Source: J054 sp965223095 (GTDB taxonomy: Bacteria; Pseudomonadota; Gammaproteobacteria; Steroidobacterales; GCA-2729495). Taken from it: 64,000 bases of DNA. This document shows, piece after piece, positions 1 through 8,682 of this stretch; within the stretch, counting starts at the first letter, position 1, and every line of letters starts with the position of its first letter. A program made the position numbers and the translations under genes. The stretch covers positions 1,922,001 through 1,986,000 of the forward strand of contig OZ244979.1 in assembly GCA_965223095.1 (NCBI GenBank). Reading direction: 5' to 3'. The notes under the pieces are model-generated. The model saw nothing but the letters and a program-made list of their open reading frames with translations. It was not told the origin of the DNA and did not search any database.

Positions 1-1274
1 CCGACAACGCGGGCGCATTACTGTATAGCGCTGCTTTCGCCTATGTAGATCAAGATTTCGATTCAGCCATTGCTGATTTGCGGGTACTGCTGCGCAAAGA
101 AGAGGCCTCTGAACCTGGTTTGTTGCTGCTCGCGCGGTCCTATACACGCTCTGGTGACACAGCTTTGGCGCAAGACGCTTATCGCAGATTGCTGGCCATT
201 AATCCTAAGCATCCTGAAGCCCCGGGAGAGTTGGCGAATTTGCTGGCACGCCAGGGCGATGCTGCCGAAGCAGAATCGGTATTGCGCGCGCGTTTGGAAG
301 TTGACCCTGAGGATGCCGGCGCGGCTTCGGGGCTGATTCAAACCTTGCTTGCTCAACAAGATCTTGAGGCGGCTGAGTCCGAGGCGCGCAAGCTGGTGGA
401 GATGAATGAAAACAATGCCTTGGCACAGTTCCAGCTGGGCCGCGTGATGCAGGCTAAGGAATCGCCCGCGGAGGCCATTGGCGCATACAAGGCGACGTTG
501 GCCGAGAATCCCCGTGCCACCGCTGCGTTGCAGGGTTTGGCCGGTGTATTGCTGCAAGACGGGCGCGGCGCGGAAGCCTTGAGCTTTTTGCAACAACATC
601 GCCAGGAGAACCCTGATCTCATAGAGGTTCGATTTATAGAGGGCGCTGTTCACGCGCAGCTAGGCGACAAACAAGCGGCGCGGCAGGCCTATACGGATGT
701 TTTGGCGGAATCTCCCAAAGCCGTGCGGGCCTACACCGCCTTGGCTGGACTGGAAGATGAATTTGCCGAGCGTATCGAAATTCTAGAGCGTGGTTTTAAT
801 GCCGTGCCCGACAATGCGCAAATCGGTTTGTTACTGGCCTCCACCTTAGAGCGCGAGGAGCGCTGGGACGAGGCCATTCCCGTCTACGAGAAATTATTGG
901 TAGCGAACTCGGAGAACCTGGTTGCGGTCAATAACCTGGCCGCGCTATTGCTTGATCGACGTGATGACGCGACCAGCCATGAGCGCGCTTTGAAGCTGGC
1001 CCTAGAGTTGCGTGATACGGATCAGCCGGCATTGCTTGATACCGTGGGATGGGCCTATTACCGTAACAATGACTACGCCAATGCCGTGCGCTACCTCGAG
1101 CGAGCCGTGGCCAGTGCCGGCGACGTACCGATTCTTCGCTACCACCTCGGCATGGCGTACGCGGCAAACAACAATCCCGTGGGCGCCAAGCAGGAATTGG
1201 AACGGGCGATAGCTGAAGCCAAGACTGCTTTTGACGGCATTGAAGATGCGCAGGCAAAGCTGGCTGAGCTGTAA
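1..1274 (+). CDS. prsT: PrsT-like TPR repeat protein, C-terminal part
   Basis: The reading frame is already open at base 3 and ends with TAA, so the gene enters from the left; 423 residues are visible. The sequence is a run of tetratricopeptide repeats of about 34 residues, with the usual spaced pattern of A, G, Y and P (for example AIGAYKATLAENP and AVRYLERAVASAGD). TPR arrays are scaffolds for protein-protein contacts. The closing segment with NNLAALLLDRRD, LLDTVGWAYYR and LRYHLGMAYA resembles the end of PrsT, the large TPR lipoprotein found in PEP-CTERM/exosortase loci. The exosortase locus that follows supports this. The N-terminus, where a lipoprotein signal would be, is outside the window, so PrsT identity is inferred from repeat style and context; another TPR protein is possible. 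Confidence 0.75.
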   Translation, partial: DNAGALLYSAAFAYVDQDFDSAIADLRVLLRKEEASEPGLLLLARSYTRSGDTALAQDAYRRLLAINPKHPEAPGELANLLARQGDAAEAESVLRARLEVDPEDAGAASGLIQTLLAQQDLEAAESEARKLVEMNENNALAQFQLGRVMQAKESPAEAIGAYKATLAENPRATAALQGLAGVLLQDGRGAEALSFLQQHRQENPDLIEVRFIEGAVHAQLGDKQAARQAYTDVLAESPKAVRAYTALAGLEDEFAERIEILERGFNAVPDNAQIGLLLASTLEREERWDEAIPVYEKLLVANSENLVAVNNLAALLLDRRDDATSHERALKLALELRDTDQPALLDTVGWAYYRNNDYANAVRYLERAVASAGDVPILRYHLGMAYAANNNPVGAKQELERAIAEAKTAFDGIEDAQAKLAEL

Positions 1275-1493
1275 TCAATTGCGCCATCGCTCGCCTGTGG
1301 TTTTTGCATTATTTTGTCATCTATTCCGGGCGGGATAGATCAGGCGAGGTCCAGACGATTTTAGCCATTGAGTAGTGGTGGACTTCGCTTGACTATTGCC
1401 TATGTCGTTTCGTTCTTCAAATGTCTCATCTTCTGCCGAATGACATGCCTTGCGAAGTTACGGCTATCCACGTCGAGGTAGCCGGAGTTTCCT

Positions 1494-2315
1494 GTGACGC
1501 ATAGTCGGCGATTACCCGATTGGTCAGCCGCACGCGGCGCCCGAATACTGCAGCGATTTTCCTCTGGTCCCGTGGTTGACTCTTGGCTGGTAGAGCTTTC
1601 GAACAAGCGTTGTGTGTTGCGTCTTGATCGACCCCTGGCCAGAGATTTGGGATTGGATCGTGCCAACGAATTGCAGGTGTTGAACGTGGTCGCCGACACG
1701 GGAATAGCTCCGCAGGTCATCGCCGCGAATCCGTCCTTGGGCTACTTGTTACTGGAGTATGTCCCGGGCGTCAGCATGCAGCCGCGCGATCTTCAACGGC
1801 TGGAACATTTGCAAGCGGTCGCTGGTCTTTTGGCGAAACTGCACCGCCTTTCGATGAGCAATAGATTACGCAAAGCTTGTGCCGACCTTAGTCATATTAA
1901 GTCTGTGGGGCTGATGGAGGCCGCGAAGCGCTACGCACAGCTCGCGCAACACGCCGCAACTGAGGGAATCCTGCGGGAGATTGCGGGCGAATTGGGCAAG
2001 CTGGAGGCCGGGCGCGCCGATGCGGTGGTTTGTCATCACGATTGCCACCCAGGAAATTTCCTGTTGTCGAAAAACCGAGCACCGCGGCTCATCGATTGGG
2101 AATATGCAGCCTTTGGCAACCTGCACTTCGATCTGGCGGTTTTTTTGCATGGCGCGCAGCTGGACTCGTCCGGCGTGGATAATTTCTTGAACGCGTATGC
2201 GTCAGCCGGCGGCACGGTGGACCGGCGTATCCTGAAACATTGGCGGAAGATTCAGGGCTGCTTGAATCGGCTGTGGGTGCTCGCGGTAAAACAAAGGCGG
2301 TCTACCGAGATATAA
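1494..2315 (+). CDS. APH/choline-kinase-like phosphotransferase
   Basis: A 273-residue protein of the aminoglycoside phosphotransferase (APH)/choline kinase fold. The catalytic loop reads CHHDCHPGNFLL (HxDxxxxN Brenner motif, about residues 179-190) and the metal-binding motif is LIDWEYA a few residues later, both intact. Family members transfer phosphate from ATP to a hydroxyl of a small molecule such as a sugar, choline or an amino sugar; the substrate cannot be read here. The start is GTG at 1494, with GGAG about 7 bases upstream. It sits 219 bases after the TPR gene and before the PEP-CTERM gene, so a role in making or salvaging a sugar phosphate for the polysaccharide is plausible but inferred. 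Despite the fold it should not be read as an antibiotic resistance gene. Confidence 0.75.
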   Translation: MTHSRRLPDWSAARGARILQRFSSGPVVDSWLVELSNKRCVLRLDRPLARDLGLDRANELQVLNVVADTGIAPQVIAANPSLGYLLLEYVPGVSMQPRDLQRLEHLQAVAGLLAKLHRLSMSNRLRKACADLSHIKSVGLMEAAKRYAQLAQHAATEGILREIAGELGKLEAGRADAVVCHHDCHPGNFLLSKNRAPRLIDWEYAAFGNLHFDLAVFLHGAQLDSSGVDNFLNAYASAGGTVDRRILKHWRKIQGCLNRLWVLAVKQRRSTEI

Positions 2316-3118
2316 ATCAGGTGATAAGGCCGTGCTTGCGGCGGTGGTCCACCGGGGCACCCGCCCACCGATCTATCTGCATGCGGGCCTCGGCCGACTA
2401 CCCCAGGGCTTTAAGGGCGGCGCGGCCAACACCTACGATCGGTCTACAAATCGGCTCGCGTTGCCAACGCGCGTCCCGGCCTGCGTGCCGCCGTCCCACA
2501 GCTGACCAATTCGTCATCCCCGTAAGCTAGCTAAGTTGTTGATTATTGGGTTATTGGCCAGAGCGACGCCGCGCTCTGCAGATTTTGGCGGTGGGGATGT
2601 GCGACTAACTTGGCCGTTTGTTGGCGGTCAGCACAACGCACCAGGGGAACGATGTTGCTTCATTCCGGCGCTGCCCAGCACACCGGTCGAAGGTTTCCCT
2701 CAACAAGATCGAGTGGCCACCGTTACGCCGTGTTGCGGCCGATCCGCCGGCAAATTCAACGAACGTTTAAAAAAAATTTCCCGGGCGAGTTCCAAGCCCA
2801 CTTAAGAGTCCGCTCTAAATCTATGTGTTTACGCAAATAATCTCCGCAAAAGTCGGCAAAATTTACATAATATAAACGCTTGATTATGCGTAGTTTTTCT
2901 GTATTATTGGTTTCGCGTCATCGGGGCCCGTCGGGGATCTGGATCAACAAGGCCAGCAAACCGGCGGGTTTTCCATTCTAGAGTACTGATAAATAAATAT
3001 TTATTGAATTCTGGGATTGGTTTGTAATCCGCTAGTTAATAGGAAGTTGACGATTCGGGACTTACATTTTTATAGCAATTGATGACGTAAATGTTCGCAG
3101 ACTTCTTAAGGGGATTGT
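2316..3118 (+). other. Long intergenic leader, AT-rich on its right side
   Basis: About 800 bases without a convincing gene. The short open frames at 2240-2530 and 2536-2805 have unnatural composition (many Arg, Pro, Ser, Cys), no ribosome binding site, and overlap or follow the kinase gene; I treat them as chance. From about 2820 the sequence becomes AT-rich and holds a likely promoter for the MerR-type gene. No repeat, insertion sequence or RNA gene was seen. Confidence 0.5.
3047..3076 (+). promoter_or_regulatory. Predicted sigma-70 promoter of the MerR-type gene
   Basis: A -35 box TTGACG (3047-3052) lies 18 bases before a -10 box TATAGC (3071-3076), in AT-rich DNA. Transcription would start near 3083 and give a leader of about 36 bases before the ATG at 3119. 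The -35 box matches the consensus at 5 of 6 positions and the -10 box at 4 of 6. Read from sequence only. Confidence 0.4.
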
Positions 3119-3862
3119 ATGCGAAGTTACGCACTTAGTGATCTGGAAGAGATGTCGGCGCTCTCGCGACGCACCATTTCCGATTACGTTTCAAAGGGGC
3201 TGTTAAATGGCCCATCCCACCGCGGTCGCGGTGCCCGATATTCCCAGCGCGACTTGGACGCGCTGCGCGTCATTCCGTTGGTTCGCACCCTGATGAAGGA
3301 AGAATTTCCCAGCCTGGGGTCGATTCGCACATTTCTTAGGCTGCTGTCGCCGTCCGAACTTCACCAGCTGGCCCGGTTGCAGAATGAGCTCGCCTTCGAG
3401 ATTGAGGTGCGGCGGCTCCGAGTGCTGAACCGGCTGAAAGAATTTTCGCCGGCCACCGCGCCGGAACGTATTCGCGACGCTCTGGAGGTGCTGACGCCAG
3501 AGCAGATTCGCGGCGTTGATCGAGGGAACTTTCAGGTGGGTTCGCTGTTGGACCTGGACTGGTTGACAGACGATGCATCGCCGGGTTCGCCAAGCTTCAG
3601 TCGAGTAAACAGTGCCGGCCATTCATCCGGCAGCGGCGCAGCAGTACCCATCGAAAAATTCGCAGCCCGTCCAGCGGTAACGGCTGCCGGTGACATCGAA
3701 TCCGATGCTCCCGAGGGCAATTGGGCTCGCTTTGGCGACTCCACGGTCGAGATTCGTATTGATAAACAGGCCTTGATGGATCGCGATGCGCACGGACGTA
3801 TCTCCGCAGCCATCAAGGACTTCACGGTTCGTCTTGAGGAGGCATTAAAAGAATACGAGTAG
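3119..3862 (+). CDS. MerR-family transcriptional regulator
   Basis: A 247-residue protein. Residues 1-70 form a MerR-type winged helix-turn-helix: YALSDLEEMSALSRRTISDY (recognition helix), then GRGARYSQRDLDAL (wing) and helices with LRVIPLVRTLM. Residues about 75-130 are helical and could form the dimer coiled coil. About 145-205 are rich in Ser, Ala, Gly and Pro and look disordered; the last 40 residues are again ordered and charged. It is longer than classical MerR sensors and shows no cysteine cluster for metal sensing. The ATG at 3119 has AAGGGGA about 5 bases upstream. It lies just before the PEP-CTERM gene, so control of that gene or of the exopolysaccharide run is a reasonable guess; the ligand is unknown. 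Confidence 0.75.
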   Translation: MRSYALSDLEEMSALSRRTISDYVSKGLLNGPSHRGRGARYSQRDLDALRVIPLVRTLMKEEFPSLGSIRTFLRLLSPSELHQLARLQNELAFEIEVRRLRVLNRLKEFSPATAPERIRDALEVLTPEQIRGVDRGNFQVGSLLDLDWLTDDASPGSPSFSRVNSAGHSSGSGAAVPIEKFAARPAVTAAGDIESDAPEGNWARFGDSTVEIRIDKQALMDRDAHGRISAAIKDFTVRLEEALKEYE

Positions 3863-4222
3863 GGGGCAAAAGCGTCGGTCGCTTGACGTGATTCTGCGGC
3901 TTTCCACGCCTTTGACTGGTGGCGGCGAGTAGACGAGATATCGCTAACTGACGCGTTGTTCATCACCAAGAAGATTTAGGCCGTGCGCTGCGATCAACAG
4001 TGGCGTGACGACTGAAACACGATGTTCTTTGTACGCGGGAGCATCGTGCAAATTAAACATGAGTACGGGTGAGTGACCCGTTCCCATGACGTGTGCAACA
4101 AGCAGCTTGCTTTGAGCTGGCCGGTAGCCATATGGGTGTTTGATCGGATCAGGGTAAAGGCAGAGCTTCATTGAGGGGAAGGCGCCACGAGGCGCTATTG
4201 GTATACGTTAGGAGATCACATA
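3863..4222 (+). other. Intergenic region before the PEP-CTERM gene
   Basis: 360 bases without a convincing plus-strand gene. On the minus strand an open frame of 75 codons (4171 to 3944) begins MKLCLYPDPIKHPYGYRP; its composition is protein-like but it has no ribosome binding site and no recognised family, so I leave it as a weak candidate. Just before the next gene is a small hairpin, GCGCC-ACGA-GGCGC (4182-4195), with an approximate direct repeat of AGGCGC. It could be an operator or part of the 5' leader; nothing shows which. Confidence 0.3.
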
Positions 4223-4957
4223 GTGAAACTTAGAGCAGAAAAAAAGGGGCTAATACTAGCCCTGACAATAATGATGGCGAACGTGCTCGTTGTCGGCGCG
4301 GCAAACGCCTTAGTCCTGGATTTCACGGACTTTTCGGCGGGCAGCATCATGAGTAACCAATATGATGGCGTTACCATCAGTGGTAACGGCAACAGTAGCG
4401 GTGCGCCCGATGTGGCGGTCGTCTTTGATACGGGTAGTCCAACCGGCGGTGACAATGATTTGGCGGGACCTTTTTCCACCAGTAATCCGTCGCTATCCAA
4501 CGAGTATGATCCTGGTAATGTGCTCATCCTGCAGGAAAATGCACCCTGCGGTGACGTGAGTTGCGATGAGCCCGATGATGACGCCAACGGTGGCCGATTC
4601 AGCTTTCAGTTCGACGCGCCGGTGACTATCAATTCCATCGATTTCTTCGATATTGAAGAGCGTGAATCGGGTGGCGAGGTGCAGGCTTTTTCCATGGCTT
4701 TCGTGGCGCTGGATGCCGACGGCGATCCGCTAGATATGTGGACTGTGCCAACGACGGGCGGTGACAACACCTGGGATCGCTTGATTCTTGAGGGCGCGGA
4801 GGGCGTTGGACGATTAGACATCATTTTGTGGGGATCGGGCGCCATCGATAATATTGATTTCACGACTACAGCGATACCGGTACCAGCCTCAGTTTGGCTG
4901 TTTGGTAGCGCACTTGGTTTGCTAGCTGGTGTTCGCCGCCGCCTGGCTACCGTGTAA
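4223..4957 (+). CDS. PEP-CTERM/VPLPA-type sorting-domain protein
   Basis: A 244-residue secreted protein, the likely substrate of the exosortase at 29.7-31.4 kb. It starts with a signal peptide (KK, hydrophobic stretch, GAANA with cleavage after about residue 29). The mature part is acidic and rich in Asp, Gly and Ser, like other PEP-CTERM cell-surface proteins, with one short Cys pair (APCGDVSC). The last 27 residues form the sorting tag: IPVPAS, then a hydrophobic helix WLFGSALGLLAGV, then RRR. This P-x-P-A variant is common to the PEP-CTERM/VPLPA group. Start is GTG at 4223 with TAGGAGA about 7 bases upstream. It is the only tagged protein in the window. Its ligand or enzymatic role, if any, cannot be read; the middle shows no catalytic motif. 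Confidence 0.88.
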   Translation: MKLRAEKKGLILALTIMMANVLVVGAANALVLDFTDFSAGSIMSNQYDGVTISGNGNSSGAPDVAVVFDTGSPTGGDNDLAGPFSTSNPSLSNEYDPGNVLILQENAPCGDVSCDEPDDDANGGRFSFQFDAPVTINSIDFFDIEERESGGEVQAFSMAFVALDADGDPLDMWTVPTTGGDNTWDRLILEGAEGVGRLDIILWGSGAIDNIDFTTTAIPVPASVWLFGSALGLLAGVRRRLATV

Positions 4958-5002
4958 AACACGCGCGCGACCTATACAAGGGATTGATCTGCCCTAAGTA
5001 GA

Positions 5003-5044
5003 TTCCCGGGGGCCGGGCAGTGTAGACTGCCCGGCCCCCGGGAA
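5003..5044 (+). terminator. Perfect 18-bp GC-rich hairpin
   Basis: Bases 5003-5020 (TTCCCGGGGGCCGGGCAG) are exactly complementary to 5027-5044, leaving a 6-base loop TGTAGA. It lies 45 bases after the PEP-CTERM stop and before the promoter of the exopolysaccharide genes. No T-run follows, so it is not a textbook intrinsic terminator, but such a stable stem should block or protect the 3' end of the PEP-CTERM transcript. Confidence 0.65.
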
Positions 5045-5118
5045 CATTGCGTCTTACTATACGCTGGGCGAAAGACTCGATTTGGCGGCGATTTATCGGT
5101 TTTATGTGCAACCGTCAC

Positions 5119-5147
5119 AGAATTATTACGCGGCACCGCGGTATAAT
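5119..5147 (+). promoter_or_regulatory. Predicted promoter of the exopolysaccharide run
   Basis: A perfect -10 box TATAAT (5142-5147) lies about 50 bases before the chain-length gene. The best -35 at 17-base spacing is only AGAATT (5119-5124), so an activator may be needed. Transcription would begin near 5154, after the strong hairpin at 5003-5044 that separates it from the PEP-CTERM gene. Confidence 0.45.
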
Positions 5148-5195
5148 TCGAGATTATTACAATAAATATCTGACCCTAAAGGGGTTAATCTTACT

Positions 5196-6959
5196 ATGCC
5201 CATGGTTGACGAAAGGGAATTTGTAGTCGATGAAGGCAAAGGTCTGGGGGACTTTCTCGCTGCGTTGAAGCGCCGTCGGTTATTGGGTCTATTGACGGCA
5301 GCGGCCGTTTTCGTCGCCGGAGCTTTAGCGGTAATCCTATGGCCGACCTTGTATACATCCACTGCTGTGGTGCTCATTGAAGAGCCCGAAGTTCCTCAGG
5401 AGCTTGTCCAGACAACCGTAACGACATTCGCGGCCCAGCAGATTCAGCTTATTAACCAGCGGGTGATGACTCGTTCAAATCTAGCTGGGATTATTGAAAA
5501 GTTCGATCTTTACGCCGCTAAGCGAGAGCATTTACCCACGCTAATGCTCACTCAAGATGTGCAAGAACGAATTCAGATGGACTTGATCAACGTTGAGTTG
5601 AAAGATCCGAATTCTGGTATGCCAACGATTGATACGATTGCGTTTACGGTCGGTTTTGAGCATGACGATCCCAAAGTTGCGCAACAGGTTGCGAACGATT
5701 TGGTTTCGCTATATCTCGAGGAAAATGTTCGTTCCCGAACGGTTCAAACCGCAGAGACCAGCGAATTCTTGACGGAGGAAGTAGAGCGCCTCGATCAGGA
5801 CGTTAAGGGTTTAGAGGCGCAGATCGCGCGGTTTAAGGAAGAAAACAACGATAGCTTGCCACAGCTCAACCCGCTTAACGCGCAGATTATCCAGCGCACA
5901 GAAGATCAATTGTCGGAGATTAAACGGCAGCTTCGCTCAATAGCGGAAAGCCGGACGCTGCTTGAAGCGCAGCTGGTGCAAATTGACCGCACTGCGCCCA
6001 CGATACTGGCTGATGGCCGCCCGGTTGTATCGCCGACGGATCAACTGCAGGCCCTGCAAACACAGCTTGCGATGCTAGAAGGTAAATATAGCGCGAATCA
6101 CCCAGATGTCATTCGCACTCGACGTGAAATTCAAGCTTTGGAGCAGCAAACGGGTATTACTTCCAATTTGAATAATAGTGCGCCGGCCTTGGCAGATGCC
6201 AGGTCGCGATTGGCCCGGGCGAGGGAAACTTACAGTGCAGCTCATCCAGAAGTTAAGCGCTTGGAACGCGAAGTATCTGCGTTGGAAGCAGCTACTTTGC
6301 AGAGCCGCGAAGACTTTGATGCCATGGTTATTCCCGACAATCCCGCATTTATTCAAATTACAGCGCAGCTGAATAGCTTGGCTGCAGAGGAGGGCTCCCT
6401 ACGGGCGCAAGCGGCTGAATTCAGGCAACGGATTTCTGAGCTTGAGCGAAACCTACTGGCAGCCCCGCAAGTCGAACAACAATTATTCGCGTTGCAGCGT
6501 AAGCTGGAGACTGCAACGCAACGATATGTAGCCATGCGTGAGCGCCAGTTTGGTGCGCAAATGGGTCAAGCACTCGAATCTCAATCTAAAGGGGAGCGGT
6601 TCGTGCTGGTTGAGCCGCCCGATTTACCGCTACAGCCGTCAAGTCCGAACCGGCCCGCGCTTCTTTTGCTGTTGTTGGTTTTGGCGCCCGCCATCGGCGT
6701 AGGCATCATTCAGCTGAAGGAAGCCATGGATGATTCAGTGTGGGTCGGCAAAGATTTGGAGTCGCTGCTGGGTATGCCACCCATCGCCGAGATCCCGGTT
6801 ATTAAGACGCAGCAAGAAAAACGTCGGCAACGTGGTTTGCAAACAGCGTTTTGGGCCGGCGTGCCGGCAACAGTGATTTGCATGGTGCTGCTGGTACATT
6901 TCGCCTATCGTCCTCTGGACGTGCTTTGGTATACGGTAGTCCGCAAGTTGGGTCTGTAG
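5196..6959 (+). CDS. Wzz/GumC-type polysaccharide chain-length protein
   Basis: A 587-residue inner-membrane protein of the Wzz (polysaccharide co-polymerase) family. A first membrane helix is at about residues 32-52 (LLGLLTAAAVFVAGALAVIL), followed by the Wzz beta segment (YTSTAVVLIEEP), a long periplasmic coiled coil (about 190-460, rich in Leu, Glu, Gln, Arg), and further membrane helices near 485-505 (LLLLLLVLAPAIGVG) and 553-575. The segment around HPDVIRTRREI and SAAHPEVKRL is a repeated motif within the coiled coil. Such proteins set the length of exported polysaccharides. There is no kinase domain; that function is in the next gene, 11 bases downstream, as in exosortase loci. The start ATG at 5196 has AAAGGGG about 12 bases upstream; a second ATG at 5202 is possible. 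Confidence 0.88.
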   Translation: MPMVDEREFVVDEGKGLGDFLAALKRRRLLGLLTAAAVFVAGALAVILWPTLYTSTAVVLIEEPEVPQELVQTTVTTFAAQQIQLINQRVMTRSNLAGIIEKFDLYAAKREHLPTLMLTQDVQERIQMDLINVELKDPNSGMPTIDTIAFTVGFEHDDPKVAQQVANDLVSLYLEENVRSRTVQTAETSEFLTEEVERLDQDVKGLEAQIARFKEENNDSLPQLNPLNAQIIQRTEDQLSEIKRQLRSIAESRTLLEAQLVQIDRTAPTILADGRPVVSPTDQLQALQTQLAMLEGKYSANHPDVIRTRREIQALEQQTGITSNLNNSAPALADARSRLARARETYSAAHPEVKRLEREVSALEAATLQSREDFDAMVIPDNPAFIQITAQLNSLAAEEGSLRAQAAEFRQRISELERNLLAAPQVEQQLFALQRKLETATQRYVAMRERQFGAQMGQALESQSKGERFVLVEPPDLPLQPSSPNRPALLLLLLVLAPAIGVGIIQLKEAMDDSVWVGKDLESLLGMPPIAEIPVIKTQQEKRRQRGLQTAFWAGVPATVICMVLLVHFAYRPLDVLWYTVVRKLGL

Positions 6960-6970
6960 GAGCTTAGGGT

Positions 6971-7840
6971 ATGGAACATATTCGCAAGGCCCTAGAGCAG
7001 GCTGAACGTGAGCGGGCTGACAATATTCAGCAGCAAGCTGAAGCACACCCGGCGGCTGGGGATTCTGATGCTAGTGGGGATACCTTTCCCGAGGCTGCAA
7101 ACAACGGTGTCAGCGGCGCGCCCGTGGCTGCAGAGTTAAAGCCGCAGCGTCATAAGTTTGTTGATATTTCTGCTGATGTCTATGAACGTAACCGCCTGGT
7201 TGCCGCTTTGCCGAAGCATCCGCTGGCTGATTCCTTTCGCATGCTGCGCACCCGGGTGTTGCAACAACTGCAGGCCAATGGCTGGCGTACCTTGGCGATT
7301 ACTAGCGCTGGAGTTGGCTCCGGCAAGACGCTGACCGCTATCAATCTCGCCATCAGTCTTGCGCGTGAGGTCTCCAGCACCGTGCTATTGGTTGACCTGG
7401 ACTTGCGCAGTCCCAGCATTCACGAGTACTTCGAGTATCTGCCCGATATCGGCATCAGTGACTACTTGCGCGGCGACACACCGATTTCGGAAATGCAGTT
7501 TTCGCCGGGCATTGAGCGCTTATCTATTCTGCCCGGCCGTGAAAGCTTGGATAACTCGTCCGAGACCATTCGATCGCCAAAAATGGTGAATCTGGTTACC
7601 GAACTTAAGAATCGTTACGCGGATCGAATTGTGATATTCGATCTTCCACCCATGTTGGCCACGGACGACGCGTTAGCGTTTGCGCCTTATGTCGATGCCA
7701 TGCTAATGGTTGCCGCCGCCGGTAACACCAGTCGAGAAGATCTCCAGCAAGCTTTAGAAGTACTGCGAGATGTGCCTCTAATTGGTACTGTGCTCAATAA
7801 GAGCCGATCAAAGCCCCGACAATATTACGGTCGCCGCTAG
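6971..7840 (+). CDS. BY-type tyrosine kinase (CpsD/CapB family) of the exosortase system
   Basis: A 289-residue cytoplasmic P-loop protein. After a linker of about 85 residues come Walker A SAGVGSGKT (about 112-120), Walker A' VLLVDLDLR (138-146) and a Walker B-like VIFDLPPMLATDDA. These define bacterial tyrosine autokinases, which couple to the Wzz partner and control assembly by cycles of phosphorylation. The C-terminus has only a short Tyr pair (RQYYGRR) in place of the longer Tyr cluster of Wzc or CpsD, as I would expect for the kinase version found in PEP-CTERM loci. Start ATG 6971 has TAGGAG about 8 bases upstream, overlapping the stop of the chain-length gene. It is the expected second gene of the Wzz/kinase/ATPase trio. 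Confidence 0.87.
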   Translation: MEHIRKALEQAERERADNIQQQAEAHPAAGDSDASGDTFPEAANNGVSGAPVAAELKPQRHKFVDISADVYERNRLVAALPKHPLADSFRMLRTRVLQQLQANGWRTLAITSAGVGSGKTLTAINLAISLAREVSSTVLLVDLDLRSPSIHEYFEYLPDIGISDYLRGDTPISEMQFSPGIERLSILPGRESLDNSSETIRSPKMVNLVTELKNRYADRIVIFDLPPMLATDDALAFAPYVDAMLMVAAAGNTSREDLQQALEVLRDVPLIGTVLNKSRSKPRQYYGRR

Positions 7841-7872
7841 GCCTGTAAAAGTCGCAGAGGTTATTGGTATCC

Positions 7873-8682
7873 ATGTACCAGAAGTTCTATGGTCTGCGCG
7901 AAAAACCCTTCTCGATCTTACCGGATCCGTCCTATCTGTTTATGTCCAAGGTCCACAATCGGGCCTTGGTGCTGCTTCGCTATAGCCTCATTAGCGGTCA
8001 AGGCTTCACCGTGCTCAGCGGGGAGATCGGTTCAGGCAAGACGACACTAGTCAATAAGCTCATCGAGGGAATTGACGAGAATGTCAATTTGGGAGTGCTT
8101 AGCTTCACTCAAAACAATCCTGACAACATTATCGAATGGGTTGCCATGACCTTTGGCCTCGACTACCAAGGTAAGAGCGAGGCAGAGCTTTATGAGCTTT
8201 TCCTACAGTTTCTTATCAGCGAATACGCGGCTGGTCGCAAGGTTGTCGTCGTCGTCGACGAGGCGCAAAACATGGGTCTGCTCGGTTTAGAGAAGCTGCG
8301 TATGCTCTCGAATGTCAATGCTCGCAAAGAATACTTGTTGCACATGATTTTGGTCGGCCAGCCCGAGCTGCGGGCACTAATGAAGGCGCCGGAGCTAAAG
8401 CAGCTACTGCAGCGTGTTGCAGTTGCCTATCATCTCAGCGCAATGACTGATCAAGAGGCCAAGGACTATATTAAGTACCGCCTTGAAAAGGCTGGAGGCA
8501 ACGCGTCGATCTTGAGCGAGGATGCGACGCGAATCCTCGTTGCTGCAAGCGACGGTGTGCCCCGAGTGATCAATGCGCTGTGCGATTTGGCTCTCGTCTA
8601 TGGATATTCGTCCGAGAAAAATCCGGTAGACGCGAGAATCGCTAGATCAGTATTACAAGACCGCCAAGAAATGGGCCTTTGA
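7873..8682 (+). CDS. ExeA-like AAA ATPase of the exosortase system
   Basis: A 269-residue ATPase. It opens with MYQKFYGLREKPFSILPDP, the usual N-terminus of the ExeA/GspA-like ATPases that accompany exosortases. Walker A is GEIGSGKTT (residues 50-58), Walker B VVVVVDEAQNM (about 124-134), followed by sensor-type segments (LVGQPELRALM, LLQRVAVAYHL). ExeA-type ATPases help assemble envelope secretion structures; the role in exopolysaccharide loci is not settled. I chose ATG 7873 over an in-frame TTG at 7864 because it gives the family N-terminus and leaves 12 bases after GAGG. The stop TGA (8680-8682) shares one base with the next start, so translation is probably coupled. Confidence 0.87.
   Translation: MYQKFYGLREKPFSILPDPSYLFMSKVHNRALVLLRYSLISGQGFTVLSGEIGSGKTTLVNKLIEGIDENVNLGVLSFTQNNPDNIIEWVAMTFGLDYQGKSEAELYELFLQFLISEYAAGRKVVVVVDEAQNMGLLGLEKLRMLSNVNARKEYLLHMILVGQPELRALMKAPELKQLLQRVAVAYHLSAMTDQEAKDYIKYRLEKAGGNASILSEDATRILVAASDGVPRVINALCDLALVYGYSSEKNPVDARIARSVLQDRQEMGL

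Noticed and set aside
1494..2315. Aminoglycoside resistance gene
   Set aside because: The fold is shared with many small-molecule kinases, no close resistance signature is visible, and the context is a polysaccharide locus.
2240..2805. Two plus-strand frames after the kinase gene
   Set aside because: Unnatural composition, no ribosome binding sites, the first overlaps the kinase gene in another frame.
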